A stretch of DNA of 64,000 nucleotides. Source: Nisaea denitrificans DSM 18348. Lineage in GTDB: Bacteria; Pseudomonadota; Alphaproteobacteria; Thalassobaculales; Thalassobaculaceae. Positions 1-11,104 of the stretch are shown piece after piece (positions within the stretch are counted from its first letter, which is position 1; every line of letters starts with the position of its first letter). The stretch lies in NCBI RefSeq assembly GCF_000426505.1, contig NZ_AUFM01000019.1, positions 122,730 to 186,729 on the forward strand, given 5' to 3'. Below the pieces are notes generated by a model that made no database searches, had not been told where the DNA came from, and saw only the letters and a list, made by a program, of their open reading frames with translations. The translations under genes and the position numbers were made by a program.

Positions 1-2
1 AG

Positions 3-98
3 ATCGAGCAATGGATCGACGGCCGAGGATGGTCGACATTGCATCGCACGTTGCCTTGGCTGGCGAAGTTCGGCCTCATCAAGTTGAGTGAACAATGA
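3..98 (+). CDS. C-terminal end of an unidentified protein (5' part outside the window)
   Basis: An open frame enters from the left edge with codons starting at base 3. It encodes about 31 residues rich in Trp, Leu, His and Arg and ends at the TGA at 96-98. That stop overlaps the ATG of the next gene (ATGA), an arrangement typical of translationally coupled genes and repeated many times in this window. The fragment is too short to assign a family. Given the glycosyltransferase-like genes downstream, a glycan or sulfotransferase type enzyme is possible, but this is only context. Confidence 0.5.
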   Translation: MEQWIDGRGWSTLHRTLPWLAKFGLIKLSEQ

Positions 99-1903
99 AA
101 CCGATCGATCTTCCTACCCGCGCGAAACTCTTCAGAGATGCCAATGCCGCTCTCAAGCATATTGCCGACGGCAAGCTTGATGAAGCGCAGAAGACGGCTG
201 CGGATTTGCGCAAGGAGGTCGGGCAGACCGCCATATTGATGGGCGTGGAAGCCAAAGTGGCATGGGCGCAGAAGAATGCGAAGGCCACGCGTCAATGCCT
301 TGAGAAAGGCCTGAAAATGTCGGCGGCGGGCGATCTGGTCTTCAACCGGATCGCTGTTGATCTGGGGCGCCAGATGAGTGATGACGCGCTGCTTGAAGCC
401 GTGTTTCGGGTGGCGCTCAAGAACACGCCGAGCGATGCGGTAATCCGCTACGCCGCAGCAGGCTACTGCTATCGCAAAGGCGTTACGCAAGCGGCGCGAG
501 GGCATTATGAGGCGGCTGTAAACCTGAAGCCCAAATTCGTGCCAGCTATGCGTGATCTGGGCATTCTCTATTACGAAACAGGTGAAAAGGACCGTGCGCT
601 TAAAGTTCTTCGTCGGGCGCGAGAGTTTGATCCGAAGCTTCGCGATGCTCTTCTGGAGCTGGGGAATGCCCGGTACCGAGCAAAGAATTACAATGGGGCG
701 GCGGCTATTTATGAGTCGGTCAGTCGGCTTGAGCCGGATTTTTCCCCGGCCTATTCGAATTTGGGATCGGCCTACCGCCACAATTTGCAGTTCCTGGAAG
801 GAGCGCGGGCTCTCAAGCGGGCACTGCTGTCCGAGCCGGAGAATGCGGGCGGCTACTACAATTTCGGAAATCTGGAAAAAGAGGCTGGAAGCCTAAAGCC
901 GTCGATCCTGGCTTTTCGCCGCGCTCTGTTGTGCCGACCGGAGGAGGCGACATTCCATTGGAACCTGTCGCTTGCCTTGTTGGCCGACGGGCAGCTCGGC
1001 GAAGGGTTTGATGAGTATGAATGGCGCTGGGAAACAGAGTCATTCCCGACCAAGAAGCGCGATGTAACCCAGCCGGAATGGGACGGCGGGCCACTCGAAG
1101 GTCGAACGTTGCTAGTTGTCGCCGAGCAGGGTGTTGGTGATGCCCTTCAGTTCCTCCGGTTCATTCCCGGGGCTGTCGAGCGGGCACAGGCGGGAGCGAA
1201 GAAAGGGCGTGTTCTTCTGGAGGCGCATGATGAGATTCAGGACGTCTATGTTGATTACAAGGACATGGTCGAGCTGGTCCCGCGGCGGCCCGGTCAGGAG
1301 CCGGACTTCGATTGCCATATCGCGCAATTGTCTTTACCGAAGCTCCTGGGGGTCAAGACGGTCGATGACCTGCCAAAAGCCCCCTATATAAACTCAATCG
1401 GCCCGGACCGCTTCCCTGTCCCAGATCTTGATCCGGCCAAACTGAATGTAGGTGTGGTCTGGGGCGGTAATCCGGCCTTTCCGGGGGACGATATCCGGTC
1501 CTCGAAAGTCGACTACTACGCACCCCTTTTCGATATGGATGGTGTGCAGTGCTACAGCCTGCAAAAGGGGCCGCGCGAAGCAGACATTGCGGGCGCCCCA
1601 CCCTCGCTTATTCCGTTGAGCAAGGATGTCAAATCATTCGCTGATACGGTCTCCATCGTCCGTCAGCTCGACGTGACCGTGACCACTTGTACGTCGGTTG
1701 CCCATCTCGTCGGCGGCATGGGGTGCCCGGTCTTTGTGCTGTTGTCCCACAATCCGGACTGGCGCTGGCTGCAGCATCGTGACGACAGCCCGTGGTATCC
1801 GTCCGCACGCCTGTTCCGGCAAGCCAAACCGGGTGACTGGCCAGGCGTCATTGAAAAGATCGGCGCCGCGCTTGACGAAATGCAAAAAGCGAAGGCCTCC
1901 TGA
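95..1903 (+). CDS. TPR protein with C-terminal heptosyltransferase-like (GT9/GT41-type) domain
   Basis: This is a 602-residue soluble protein. Residues 1 to about 320 are a run of tetratricopeptide repeats, visible as recurring 34-residue units with patterns such as A-x-x-D-L-G-x-L-Y-Y and A-Y-S-N-L-G-S-A-Y. Residues about 340-590 form a glycosyltransferase-B-like domain with V-A-E-Q-G-V-G-D-A near 345 and a glycine-rich segment followed by P-D-W-R-W near 550. That arrangement is common in bacterial TPR proteins annotated as O-GlcNAc-transferase-like or heptosyltransferase-like. The start is fixed by the ATGA overlap with the upstream partial gene. It ends in a TGATG overlap with the next glycosyltransferase, so both are probably co-translated. 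A role in surface glycan or protein glycosylation is inferred; donor and acceptor are unknown. Confidence 0.8.
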   Translation: MKPIDLPTRAKLFRDANAALKHIADGKLDEAQKTAADLRKEVGQTAILMGVEAKVAWAQKNAKATRQCLEKGLKMSAAGDLVFNRIAVDLGRQMSDDALLEAVFRVALKNTPSDAVIRYAAAGYCYRKGVTQAARGHYEAAVNLKPKFVPAMRDLGILYYETGEKDRALKVLRRAREFDPKLRDALLELGNARYRAKNYNGAAAIYESVSRLEPDFSPAYSNLGSAYRHNLQFLEGARALKRALLSEPENAGGYYNFGNLEKEAGSLKPSILAFRRALLCRPEEATFHWNLSLALLADGQLGEGFDEYEWRWETESFPTKKRDVTQPEWDGGPLEGRTLLVVAEQGVGDALQFLRFIPGAVERAQAGAKKGRVLLEAHDEIQDVYVDYKDMVELVPRRPGQEPDFDCHIAQLSLPKLLGVKTVDDLPKAPYINSIGPDRFPVPDLDPAKLNVGVVWGGNPAFPGDDIRSSKVDYYAPLFDMDGVQCYSLQKGPREADIAGAPPSLIPLSKDVKSFADTVSIVRQLDVTVTTCTSVAHLVGGMGCPVFVLLSHNPDWRWLQHRDDSPWYPSARLFRQAKPGDWPGVIEKIGAALDEMQKAKAS

Positions 1904-3084
1904 TGAAGAAAGTCCTGTTTGCGTGGGAACTGGGTGACGGGCTGGGTCATGTCAGCCGATTGCTGCCGATTGCGAACATGCTGAGAGACAATGGAGTCGA
2001 GTGCGCCTTTGTTGTCCGCAATCTGATTGTCACGCATTCTATGATCGCGCGTGAGGGATACAGAGTCTTCCAGGCTCCGTTGGTGGCGCCATATGCACCT
2101 CCGGATGTCCGGGATAAAGTGATCGCGTCCATCGGGGATGTTCTGGCGACTGTCGGTTATGTCGAGCCGGACAAGCTGACCGCTCTGACCGATGGCTGGG
2201 CCGCGATCATCGACAGTTTCGACCCGGACCTATTGATCTCCGATTACTCTCCGACGGCCGGCCTTGCCGTTTTTGGCGAGAGACCGGTGGTGCCGATCGG
2301 GGACTGGTTTACGCTGCCACCGGGAAACTGGTCGGAGTTCAGGACGTTCAAGGATGCGCCAAACCGGGTTGATCCCGAGCGGCTGCTGGAGACCGTCCGG
2401 GAAGTCCAGCGCCGTCGCGGCAAGGCGTTGCCTGACCGGGTCCCGGCGCTGATGCACGGTGAGCGCAATTTCGTCGTGACGATACCGGAACTCGATCCCT
2501 ACCACAGCTTCCGCGAAAATACGGAATCATCTCCGTTACGGCCGCTTTCCGCTCCGGCAACGCAGGAGCCGGTGCAGGATTATTTCGCTTATCTCTCCTA
2601 TGGGTATGCCGGAACGCAGAAGGTTCTGGAGGCTCTTGCTGGATCCAGTTGGACCGGTGACCTCTACCTGCGTGATGCAAACGATGAAGCCCGGACCAAA
2701 TGGCGGGAGCGTGGTCTGACAATCCACGACACGCCGCAACCGATTGAGCAAGCGGTGGCGAATGCCAAAGTTGTCGTTCATCACGGAGGCATTGGTACAC
2801 TGGAGCAGGTGATGGCGATCGGCCGGCCGCAATGTATTGTGCCGCGCCATTTCGAGCAGCAAAAGAACGGCGAGTATCTCGGCAAGCTCGGTTCTGCCAC
2901 CGTCATGAAAAGTGGCAACAAGTTTCAACCGGAGCATATTGTCCAAGCGGTTACGGCCACCCTCACTCACGAGCGGTTTGCCGAGAATGCCCGTATTGCA
3001 GCTGTAGACCTTGAACGGCGTGGGCCATTCAATCTGCTTGCCCGGATCACGGACTATGTCTTATCGACACTAAACGCACGCTGA
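1903..3084 (+). CDS. UGT/MurG-like glycosyltransferase (GT-B fold)
   Basis: This 393-residue protein has the two-domain layout of GT1/MurG-like transferases. The N-terminus holds D-G-L-G-H-V-S-R at residues 12-19, the acceptor-side glycine loop. The C-terminal half carries H-H-G-G-I-G-T near residue 293 followed by G-R-P-Q and E-Q-Q-K-N-G, which match the nucleotide-sugar pocket of UDP-glucuronosyltransferase-like enzymes. It starts at the A of a TGATG overlap with the TPR gene, so the pair is probably coupled. I see no signal peptide or membrane helix. The acceptor is unknown; a cell-envelope glycan or lipid is likely from the neighbourhood. Confidence 0.8.
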   Translation: MKKVLFAWELGDGLGHVSRLLPIANMLRDNGVECAFVVRNLIVTHSMIAREGYRVFQAPLVAPYAPPDVRDKVIASIGDVLATVGYVEPDKLTALTDGWAAIIDSFDPDLLISDYSPTAGLAVFGERPVVPIGDWFTLPPGNWSEFRTFKDAPNRVDPERLLETVREVQRRRGKALPDRVPALMHGERNFVVTIPELDPYHSFRENTESSPLRPLSAPATQEPVQDYFAYLSYGYAGTQKVLEALAGSSWTGDLYLRDANDEARTKWRERGLTIHDTPQPIEQAVANAKVVVHHGGIGTLEQVMAIGRPQCIVPRHFEQQKNGEYLGKLGSATVMKSGNKFQPEHIVQAVTATLTHERFAENARIAAVDLERRGPFNLLARITDYVLSTLNAR

Positions 3085-3116
3085 AGATAAAGATTTCCCG
3101 CAGGAGAGGATGCACC

Positions 3117-4037
3117 ATGGCCGTAGAGAACAAATTTCCCGGCAAAGACCTGACCGAAGACGATATTGCCGGAAAGATCCCGCTCGTCGCGAAGAAGTCG
3201 CCGGATCACAAGACGGTCTTCACCTGTGGCGGTATCGAGATCGGCGGGCCGCTGGTCCCGGTCATGGCCGGGCCGAACACGGTCGAGAACGAGGAGATGA
3301 TTGTCGAGAGCGCGAAGGCGATCAAAGCCTCTGGCGGTCATTTCCTGCGCGGGGGTGCCTTCAAGCCGCTGAGCTTCCCATATCGCAGCCCTAAATTCTT
3401 CGAGACGCGGGAAGACGGCCTGAAGTGGCTTACGGTAGCAAAGCAGGAAACAGGCCTGCCGATCGTTACCGAAGTGATGGAAATCGACAAGATCGAGATC
3501 GTCGCCAAACATGCCGACATGCTGCAGATCGGCACCCGGAATATGCAGAACTATCCGCTGCTGACTGAAGTCGGCAAGACCGGCATGCCGGTGATGCTGA
3601 AGCGGGGTTATGGCTCCTCGCTCCGGGACTGGCTGATGGCGGCTGAATACATCGCGCTTGAGCATGACAGGCTCGGCATCACGCCGCAGATCGTGCTGTG
3701 CGAGCGCGGTGTTGTTGTGCCGCATACGCACCGGGCAACCTCCCGCTTCCTGCTCGATCTCCAGGTTGTGCCGGCGGCTCAGGAAGTCACGCACCTGCCG
3801 GTGATGACCGATCCGTCTCACGCCACGTTCTGGCAGCCTTGGGTCAAGTCGATGATGCTGGCTTCCGTTGCCGCCGGTGCCGACTCATTGATGCTGGAAG
3901 TACATCCGGACCCGCGCAACGCGGCAGTGGACCCGCTGCAGGCGAGTTCCTTTGCGGAATTCGACGACATGATGAAGGCGATGCGCCCAATTGCGACGGC
4001 CATAGGCCGGACGCTGGATGTAGGCAGCAATTCCTGA
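3117..4037 (+). CDS. DAHP-synthase/KDO8P-synthase superfamily protein, AroF type I-beta-like, altered active site
   Basis: This 306-residue TIM-barrel protein resembles type I-beta 3-deoxy-7-phosphoheptulonate synthase, which condenses phosphoenolpyruvate with erythrose 4-phosphate. Recognisable landmarks are R-G-G-A-F-K-P (78-84), Q-I-G-T-R-N-M-Q-N (137-145), L-K-R-G (161-164), D-P-S-H (232-235) and L-E-V-H (260-263). Two key places differ. The usual G-P-C metal-ligand loop reads G-P-N (Asn54), as in metal-independent KDO8P synthases. The K-P-R-T motif that holds the aldose phosphate in DAHP synthases reads K-P-L-S (83-86). The acceptor may therefore not be erythrose 4-phosphate. An AGGAGAG-type ribosome site lies 32 bases after the glycosyltransferase stop. 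The context suggests a glycan precursor rather than the shikimate pathway. Confidence 0.75.
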   Translation: MAVENKFPGKDLTEDDIAGKIPLVAKKSPDHKTVFTCGGIEIGGPLVPVMAGPNTVENEEMIVESAKAIKASGGHFLRGGAFKPLSFPYRSPKFFETREDGLKWLTVAKQETGLPIVTEVMEIDKIEIVAKHADMLQIGTRNMQNYPLLTEVGKTGMPVMLKRGYGSSLRDWLMAAEYIALEHDRLGITPQIVLCERGVVVPHTHRATSRFLLDLQVVPAAQEVTHLPVMTDPSHATFWQPWVKSMMLASVAAGADSLMLEVHPDPRNAAVDPLQASSFAEFDDMMKAMRPIATAIGRTLDVGSNS

Positions 4038-4046
4038 TCGGGAAAT

Positions 4047-4075
4047 GACGGCGCGGCAGTGATTGTCGCGCCGTC
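4047..4075. terminator. Hairpin between convergent genes, probable bidirectional terminator
   Basis: GACGGCGCG at 4047-4055 pairs with CGCGCCGTC at 4067-4075. The stem extends inward by a G-T and a C-G pair, leaving a 7-base loop. It lies ten bases after the AroF-like stop and before the convergent small membrane protein. No clean T-run follows on the plus strand, so termination strength is uncertain. Confidence 0.5.
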
Positions 4076-4108
4076 CTGATCTGTCCCGGGATTCTTTATT
4101 AGCCGGGG

Positions 4109-4336
4109 TTATGCCGTAATTGGCGGATGTTTCGCCAAACCGCTTTTCTTGCGTCGTTCAGCGATTTCCGCGTCGATTTCTTTTTCCAGATCTTCCGCCC
4201 GATGTTCCATCGTCGTCCGCTGCTTGCCTTTGTTGACGCGGCGGATTGTGAACGTCAGGCCGATCCAGAAGAACACGGCGATCCCGGCAATTATCAGGGC
4301 GATGCTCCCTGCGGATTCCAAAAATTCGAGCCACAT
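4109..4336 (-). CDS. Small single-pass membrane protein, unknown function
   Basis: This 75-residue protein begins Met-Trp-Leu-Glu-Phe. Residues about 10-27 form one hydrophobic transmembrane helix (Ile/Ala/Val/Phe rich). A basic patch R-R-V-N-K-G-K follows, then a charged, probably helical tail rich in Glu, Lys and Arg. The ATG at 4336 was preferred over the upstream in-frame ATG at 4447 because an AGGGA element lies about 9 bases before it, and because the extra 37 residues of the longer form look like non-coding translation. Many alphaproteobacteria encode such one-helix proteins with a cytosolic charged tail, but I do not recognise a named family. Confidence 0.6.
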   Translation of the reverse strand: MWLEFLESAGSIALIIAGIAVFFWIGLTFTIRRVNKGKQRTTMEHRAEDLEKEIDAEIAERRKKSGLAKHPPITA

Positions 4337-4570
4337 TGTCTCGGTTCCCTGTGAAGCGGGTGCTTCAAGCACGCCTGCTCTATGTGGTCTGACGTTTGCT
4401 TTGTCAAAGATTTTGCGAAATGCGAAGCGGCTCGGCGCTGCGTGCAACGGTCCACCGGATTGTTTTTCGCTGAACTCCGATGTCGCTCGCGTTTAGCCGC
4501 GACATTAGGTCCCGCCATTCGATCTCATTCAACTCCGCATACCTATCGGTGCTCGGGTAGACGATCCGGC

Positions 4571-4599
4571 TTGACTCACCAAGCCCTTAAATATAAAAA
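4571..4599 (+). promoter_or_regulatory. Sigma70-type promoter of the methionine operon
   Basis: TTGACT at 4571-4576 is a near-consensus -35 element. An AT-rich -10 follows, either TAAAAA at 4594-4599 with 17-base spacing or TATAAA at 4592-4597 with 15. Transcription would begin near 4605, inside the palindrome at 4601-4616 and about 45 bases before the regulator's ATG. This is an inference from sequence only. Confidence 0.55.
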
Positions 4600-4600
4600 C

Positions 4601-4616
4601 ATAAAGACATCTTTAT
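4601..4616. promoter_or_regulatory. Palindromic operator ATAAAGA-CA-TCTTTAT before the ArsR-methyltransferase gene
   Basis: The 16-base site ATAAAGACATCTTTAT is a perfect 7-base inverted repeat around a CA spacer. It sits directly after the -10 element, at or just past the likely start of transcription, which is a classical repressor position. ArsR-family dimers bind AT-rich palindromes of this kind, and SAH- or methionine-cycle-responsive ArsR proteins (SahR type) are known to control methionine-cycle genes. The most likely ligand protein is the product of the first gene, giving autoregulation of the whole operon. Confidence 0.6.
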
Positions 4617-4650
4617 ATGATTGTGTCTAAACAGATTGTTTGGCGAGTTG

Positions 4651-5613
4651 ATGGAAACTTTGCTGCAAGGCCTCCGGGCCGTCTCCGAGCCGACGCGATT
4701 GCGCATTCTGATGCTGTGCGCGCATGCCGAGCTGTCCGTGACGGAGCTGGTGCAGGTGCTTGGACAAAGCCAGCCACGCGTTTCCCGTCACCTGAAGCTG
4801 ATGGTCGAGGCCAATCTGCTGGAACGCCATCAGGAAGGCAGCCGAGCCTTCTATCGGATGAGCGAAGACAGCGACGTGTCCGATCTTGCCCGCATGCTGG
4901 TCGATCTGACGCCGGATGATGACGATGTCATCTCCGTCGATCTGAAGCGGCTGGATGAGATCAAGCTGCAGCGCGCCCAGGTGGCGGAGGAGTATTTCCG
5001 CCGCAATGCGCAGAACTGGGAAGATATGCGAGGCCAGCATATCGATGACGAGAGCGTCGATACGCGTCTGAAGCGCCGCATTCTCAGCGCGCCGGTGCGC
5101 GATTTGCTGGATATCGGAACAGGCACGGGACGTGTGCTTCGTCTTGTCGGTGAGGATGTTCGGGCCGCGGTCGGTGTCGATAATTCCCGCGAGATGCTGG
5201 CGATTGCCCGCAGCTATCTCGATCAGGAAGTGCTGCGGAATTGCCAGGTCCGGCATGCGGACATGTATCGCCTGCCGTTCCCGGCACATCGCTTTGATGC
5301 GGTCACGGCCAACATGCTGATGCATTATGCCGACAGCCCGGCCGATATGGTGCGCGAGGCGGCGCGGGTGCTGCGCCCGGGCGGCCGGCTTGTGCTGGTC
5401 GATTTCGCCTCTCATGACCTCGCGGACCTGCGCGAGCGCCATGCTCATCGCTGGCTCGGGTTTTCCGATGCCGATGTGGAGCGGCTGTTCGCAAAGGCAG
5501 GTCTCGAAATTCAGGATGTCGAGCGGATCGACGGTGGAGACCTCACGGTGTGTATCTGGACCGGCAAGAGCCGGATTGAAATTGCTAATGATCTTGTGGC
5601 GGAGGCGCTCTGA
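4651..5613 (+). CDS. ArsR-family regulator fused to a SAM-dependent methyltransferase domain
   Basis: The protein has 320 residues if it starts at the ATG Met-Glu-Thr-Leu-Leu. An in-frame TTG lies 30 bases further upstream. Residues 1-85 form a winged helix of ArsR type, including S-E-P-T-R-L-R-I-L and the recognition helix S-Q-P-R-V-S-R-H-L. Residues about 145-260 form a class I methyltransferase fold with motif I D-I-G-T-G-T-G near 154-160 and a later R-P-G-G-R-L segment. Such fusions commonly sit upstream of metF and metH in alphaproteobacteria. The SAM/SAH-binding domain may act as a sensor of the methylation cycle rather than as an enzyme. A palindrome lies just upstream, and the stop overlaps metF by one base (TGATG). 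Confidence 0.85.
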   Translation: METLLQGLRAVSEPTRLRILMLCAHAELSVTELVQVLGQSQPRVSRHLKLMVEANLLERHQEGSRAFYRMSEDSDVSDLARMLVDLTPDDDDVISVDLKRLDEIKLQRAQVAEEYFRRNAQNWEDMRGQHIDDESVDTRLKRRILSAPVRDLLDIGTGTGRVLRLVGEDVRAAVGVDNSREMLAIARSYLDQEVLRNCQVRHADMYRLPFPAHRFDAVTANMLMHYADSPADMVREAARVLRPGGRLVLVDFASHDLADLRERHAHRWLGFSDADVERLFAKAGLEIQDVERIDGGDLTVCIWTGKSRIEIANDLVAEAL

Positions 5614-6479
5614 TGGCCGAGAAACTTTCTGTCAGCTTTGAATTTTTCCCGCCCTCCAGTGAGGCTGCCGAAGCGCGCCTGTGGAACACGGTGGAAAAAC
5701 TTGCCCCTCTCGGTCCGGCTTTCGCCTCGGTCACGTACGGGGCCGGCGGAACCACGCGGGAGCGCACCCTGAAAGTGGTGCAGAAACTGAAGAGCGACGG
5801 GCGTATGGAGCCTGCGGCGCATCTGACTTGTGTCGGTGCCGACAAGGCGGAGGTCGATGGCATCGCCAAGGGATGGCTTGAGGCGGGTATCACCCGGCTG
5901 GTCGCTCTGCGCGGCGATCCGCCCCAGGATACCGGCCGCTATCAGCCGCATCCGGACGGCTATGAAAATGCAGCGGATCTGGTCTCCGGATTGCGCCGGA
6001 TCGGCGATTTCGATATTTCCGTCGCGGCCTATCCGGAAGCACATCCGGACTCCCCGTCTGAGGCGGCGGATATCGCCAATCTCAAGGCAAAGATCGACAA
6101 TGGTGCGAACCGCGCGATCACCCAGTATTTCTTCGATGTCGATCTGTTCCTGCGTTTCCGGGACAAGGTCACCAAGGCGGGTATCGATGCTCCGCTGGTG
6201 CCGGGCATCATGCCAATTGGCCATTTTGGCCGGATGGTGAACTTCAGCAAACGCTGCGGTGCGTCTGTTCCCGACTGGCTGTTCGAGCGGTTCGAGGGCC
6301 TGGACGAGGATCCGGAGACGCGCGAGCTGGTTGCCGCCAGCACTGCCGCCGATCTCTGCCATCGTCTGATCGAGGAAGGCGTGACGGATTTCCATTTCTA
6401 CACTCTCAATGTGCCGTCGCTGACCTTCGCGACCTGCCATCTGCTCGGCATGCGTCCGAACCTGTCGGAGGCCGCATGA
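5613..6479 (+). CDS. metF: 5,10-methylenetetrahydrofolate reductase
   Basis: This 288-residue FAD-dependent TIM-barrel enzyme reduces methylene-THF to 5-methyl-THF, the methyl donor for methionine synthase. The N-terminal S-F-E-F-F-P-P signature is followed by S-V-T-Y-G-A-G-G and L-T-C-V-G, and the middle holds A-L-R-G-D-P-P near residue 108. All are hallmarks of the MetF family. The length matches the bacterial enzyme, which lacks the regulatory domain of eukaryotic MTHFR. It is coupled to the regulator upstream (TGATG) and to the next gene (ATGA). It therefore supplies the substrate for the split MetH encoded two genes downstream. Confidence 0.95.
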   Translation: MAEKLSVSFEFFPPSSEAAEARLWNTVEKLAPLGPAFASVTYGAGGTTRERTLKVVQKLKSDGRMEPAAHLTCVGADKAEVDGIAKGWLEAGITRLVALRGDPPQDTGRYQPHPDGYENAADLVSGLRRIGDFDISVAAYPEAHPDSPSEAADIANLKAKIDNGANRAITQYFFDVDLFLRFRDKVTKAGIDAPLVPGIMPIGHFGRMVNFSKRCGASVPDWLFERFEGLDEDPETRELVAASTAADLCHRLIEEGVTDFHFYTLNVPSLTFATCHLLGMRPNLSEAA

Positions 6480-7345
6480 CTGGAGTGGGAGAGCGCATTC
6501 CGCATGCCGCCCCCGCCCCGGCGTCGCAACTTGCGCGCTGGGTCGGCAAGAGCGGCTGCGTCGAGGCGCTGAATATCGAGCGTCCGAAGCTGGTCATGAA
6601 AGTGCATAGGCGTTTCGTGAAGGCCGGTGCCGAGGTGCTTTTCACCAATTCCGGCGGGGCTGCTCCGCAGTTGCTGCGCAGCTTCCGTATGTTCGACGAG
6701 GCCTTTGCTGTCAGCTATCTCGGCGCTGAGCTGGCCCGGACGGTGGCGGACGAAGCGGCTCATCAGGTGCTGGTGATTGGCGATGTCCGCTTGCCGTCGC
6801 GGGTTCCGGTCACGGGCTTCATGACGGCGGACGAAATCGAATCCGCCGCGCGTTGCCTTGTCTCGGCGCAAGTTGCGGGCGGTGTCGACGCGGTACTGAT
6901 CGACGTTGCGGCCCGTCCCGCGCATGTCGCGGCAGCGATGAACGGGGCCCGCTGGGGCATGACCGAGGCAGAGCAGAAGGTTCCCCTGATGCTGCTGCTG
7001 CGTCCGGCATTGCAGCCGGGCCGGTTTGACCGCGACCAGATCCATGAAGATCTGGCACAATCCGCCGTGCTTGCTTCGACCATGCAGGTTGCGGCGATCG
7101 GTGTTAATCCGGGCGATATCCCTGAAACCGCTCCGGCACTGCTGGAACATGTATTGCCGTACTGGAAGGGGGCTGTGGCCCTCAGCCCGGCGGCGGATAC
7201 CAACACTGTGCGGACGTTGTGCGAAGACCCGATGCTGGGAGGGCGGCTTGCCTTCCTGCCGTCGTCGTCGCCGCGAGATCTCCGCCGCGTTATCAAAACA
7301 AGCCTCGGGGCCACGACGCTGGTCCGGAGAAGGAAAAGAAAATGA
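6476..7345 (+). CDS. Degenerate homocysteine S-methyltransferase-like protein lacking the zinc cysteines
   Basis: The 289 residues align by eye with the MetH homocysteine domain encoded just downstream. For example, [11 protein letters not shown] matches [11 protein letters not shown], followed by [10 protein letters not shown] against [10 protein letters not shown]. The three zinc-binding cysteines are absent. The place of N-C-A-L-G reads N-P-G-D, and the G-G-C-C-G motif is missing. The conserved D-G-A-M-G-T start is also gone. It is therefore unlikely to catalyse methyl transfer to homocysteine in the usual way. It lies in frame and intact between metF and metH with ATGA overlaps on both sides, so it is probably expressed and useful, perhaps as a partner or regulator. 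Confidence 0.75.
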   Translation: MTGVGERIPHAAPAPASQLARWVGKSGCVEALNIERPKLVMKVHRRFVKAGAEVLFTNSGGAAPQLLRSFRMFDEAFAVSYLGAELARTVADEAAHQVLVIGDVRLPSRVPVTGFMTADEIESAARCLVSAQVAGGVDAVLIDVAARPAHVAAAMNGARWGMTEAEQKVPLMLLLRPALQPGRFDRDQIHEDLAQSAVLASTMQVAAIGVNPGDIPETAPALLEHVLPYWKGAVALSPAADTNTVRTLCEDPMLGGRLAFLPSSSPRDLRRVIKTSLGATTLVRRRKRK

Positions 7346-8402
7346 ATCGGGAAGACCGGATCAAAGCCTTCGAAACCCTGCTTGGCGAACGCATCTTCGT
7401 GATGGACGGCGCCATGGGGACCATGGTGCAGGGCTATAACCTGGACGAGGCCGGCTATCGGGGCGAGCGCCTGGCGGACCATGGCTCCGACCTGCGCGGG
7501 AACAACGATATCCTGAACCTGACCCGGCCGGAAATCGTCGAAGAGATCCATCGGGCCTATTTCGATGCCGGCTCCGATATCGTCGAGACCAACACTTTCA
7601 GCGCAACCACGATCGCCCAGGCCGATTATGCCGCCGAGGATCTGGTCTACGAGCTGAACTTCGAAGGTGCTCGGATTGCGCGGAAGGCCGCCGATGCAGC
7701 CGAAGCGGCGGAGCCGGGACGGATTTGTTTCGTTGCCGGTGCCCTCGGCCCGACCAACAGGACGGCCTCGATTTCTCCGGACGTCAACGATCCGGCTTTT
7801 CGGAACACGAATTTCGATGAGCTGGCCGGAGCCTACAAGGAAGCCGCGCGCGGTCTGATCGAGGGTGGCGCCGATCTGCTGCTGGTGGAAACCATTTTCG
7901 ATACGCTTAACGCAAAGGCGGCTTTGTTCGGGATCGACGAGTTGGCGGAAGAGACCGGTATCCGGTTGCCGCTGATGATTTCCGGCACGATTACGGATCT
8001 CTCCGGCCGCACGCTCTCGGGACAGACACCGGAAGCCTTCTGGAACTCGGTGCGCCACGCCAAGCCAATCAGTGTCGGCCTCAATTGCGCGCTCGGAGCG
8101 CATCAGCTTCGCGGGTTTCTGGCCGAGCTTTCCCGCGTCGCCGAAACCTGTGTCAGCGCCTATCCCAATGCCGGACTGCCGAACGCTTTTGGCGGTTATG
8201 ACGAGACCCCGGAAGAAACCGCGCGTGAGATCGGCGCCTGGGCCCGGGATGGACTGGTCAATATCGTCGGCGGCTGCTGCGGCACCACGCCGGATCACAT
8301 CCGGGCAATTGCCGAGGCGGTCAAGGACGTGCCGCCGCGCGAGATACCGAAACCGCCGCGGCGCATGCGGCTTTCCGGCCTTGAGCCGTTCGAGGTGCCG
8401 GC

Positions 8403-8406
<4 letters not shown>
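7342..8406 (+). CDS. Methionine synthase, homocysteine-binding half (split MetH N-terminal module)
   Basis: This 354-residue protein matches the first module of cobalamin-dependent methionine synthase, which binds zinc and activates homocysteine. It has D-G-A-M-G-T-M near residue 24 and the zinc ligands in L-N-C-A-L-G (one Cys) and G-G-C-C-G-T (two Cys). The ATG at 7342 was chosen over longer forms because it follows a purine-rich AGAAGGAAAAG ribosome site and forms an ATGA overlap with the upstream gene. In E. coli this module is fused to the rest of MetH; here it is separate, as in many alphaproteobacteria. It overlaps the second half by ATGA, favouring balanced production of the two halves. 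Confidence 0.92.
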
Positions 8407-11093
<2,687 letters not shown>

Positions 11094-11104
11094 CTTCAGG
11101 GATT

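Larger units (their letters stand above)
4337..4650. other. Divergent intergenic region between the small membrane protein and the methionine operon
   Basis: About 314 bases separate the two start codons. The right-hand end holds the promoter and palindromic operator described separately. The left part is ordinary GC-rich sequence, with no ORF that has a convincing ribosome site and no tRNA-like or riboswitch-like fold that I can recognise. In particular I find no B12-box before this B12-dependent pathway operon. Confidence 0.5.

Noticed and set aside
4337..4650. A B12 or SAM riboswitch before the metF/metH operon
   Set aside because: No B12-box or SAM-aptamer-like helices could be found. 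The short leader and the palindrome fit a protein repressor instead.
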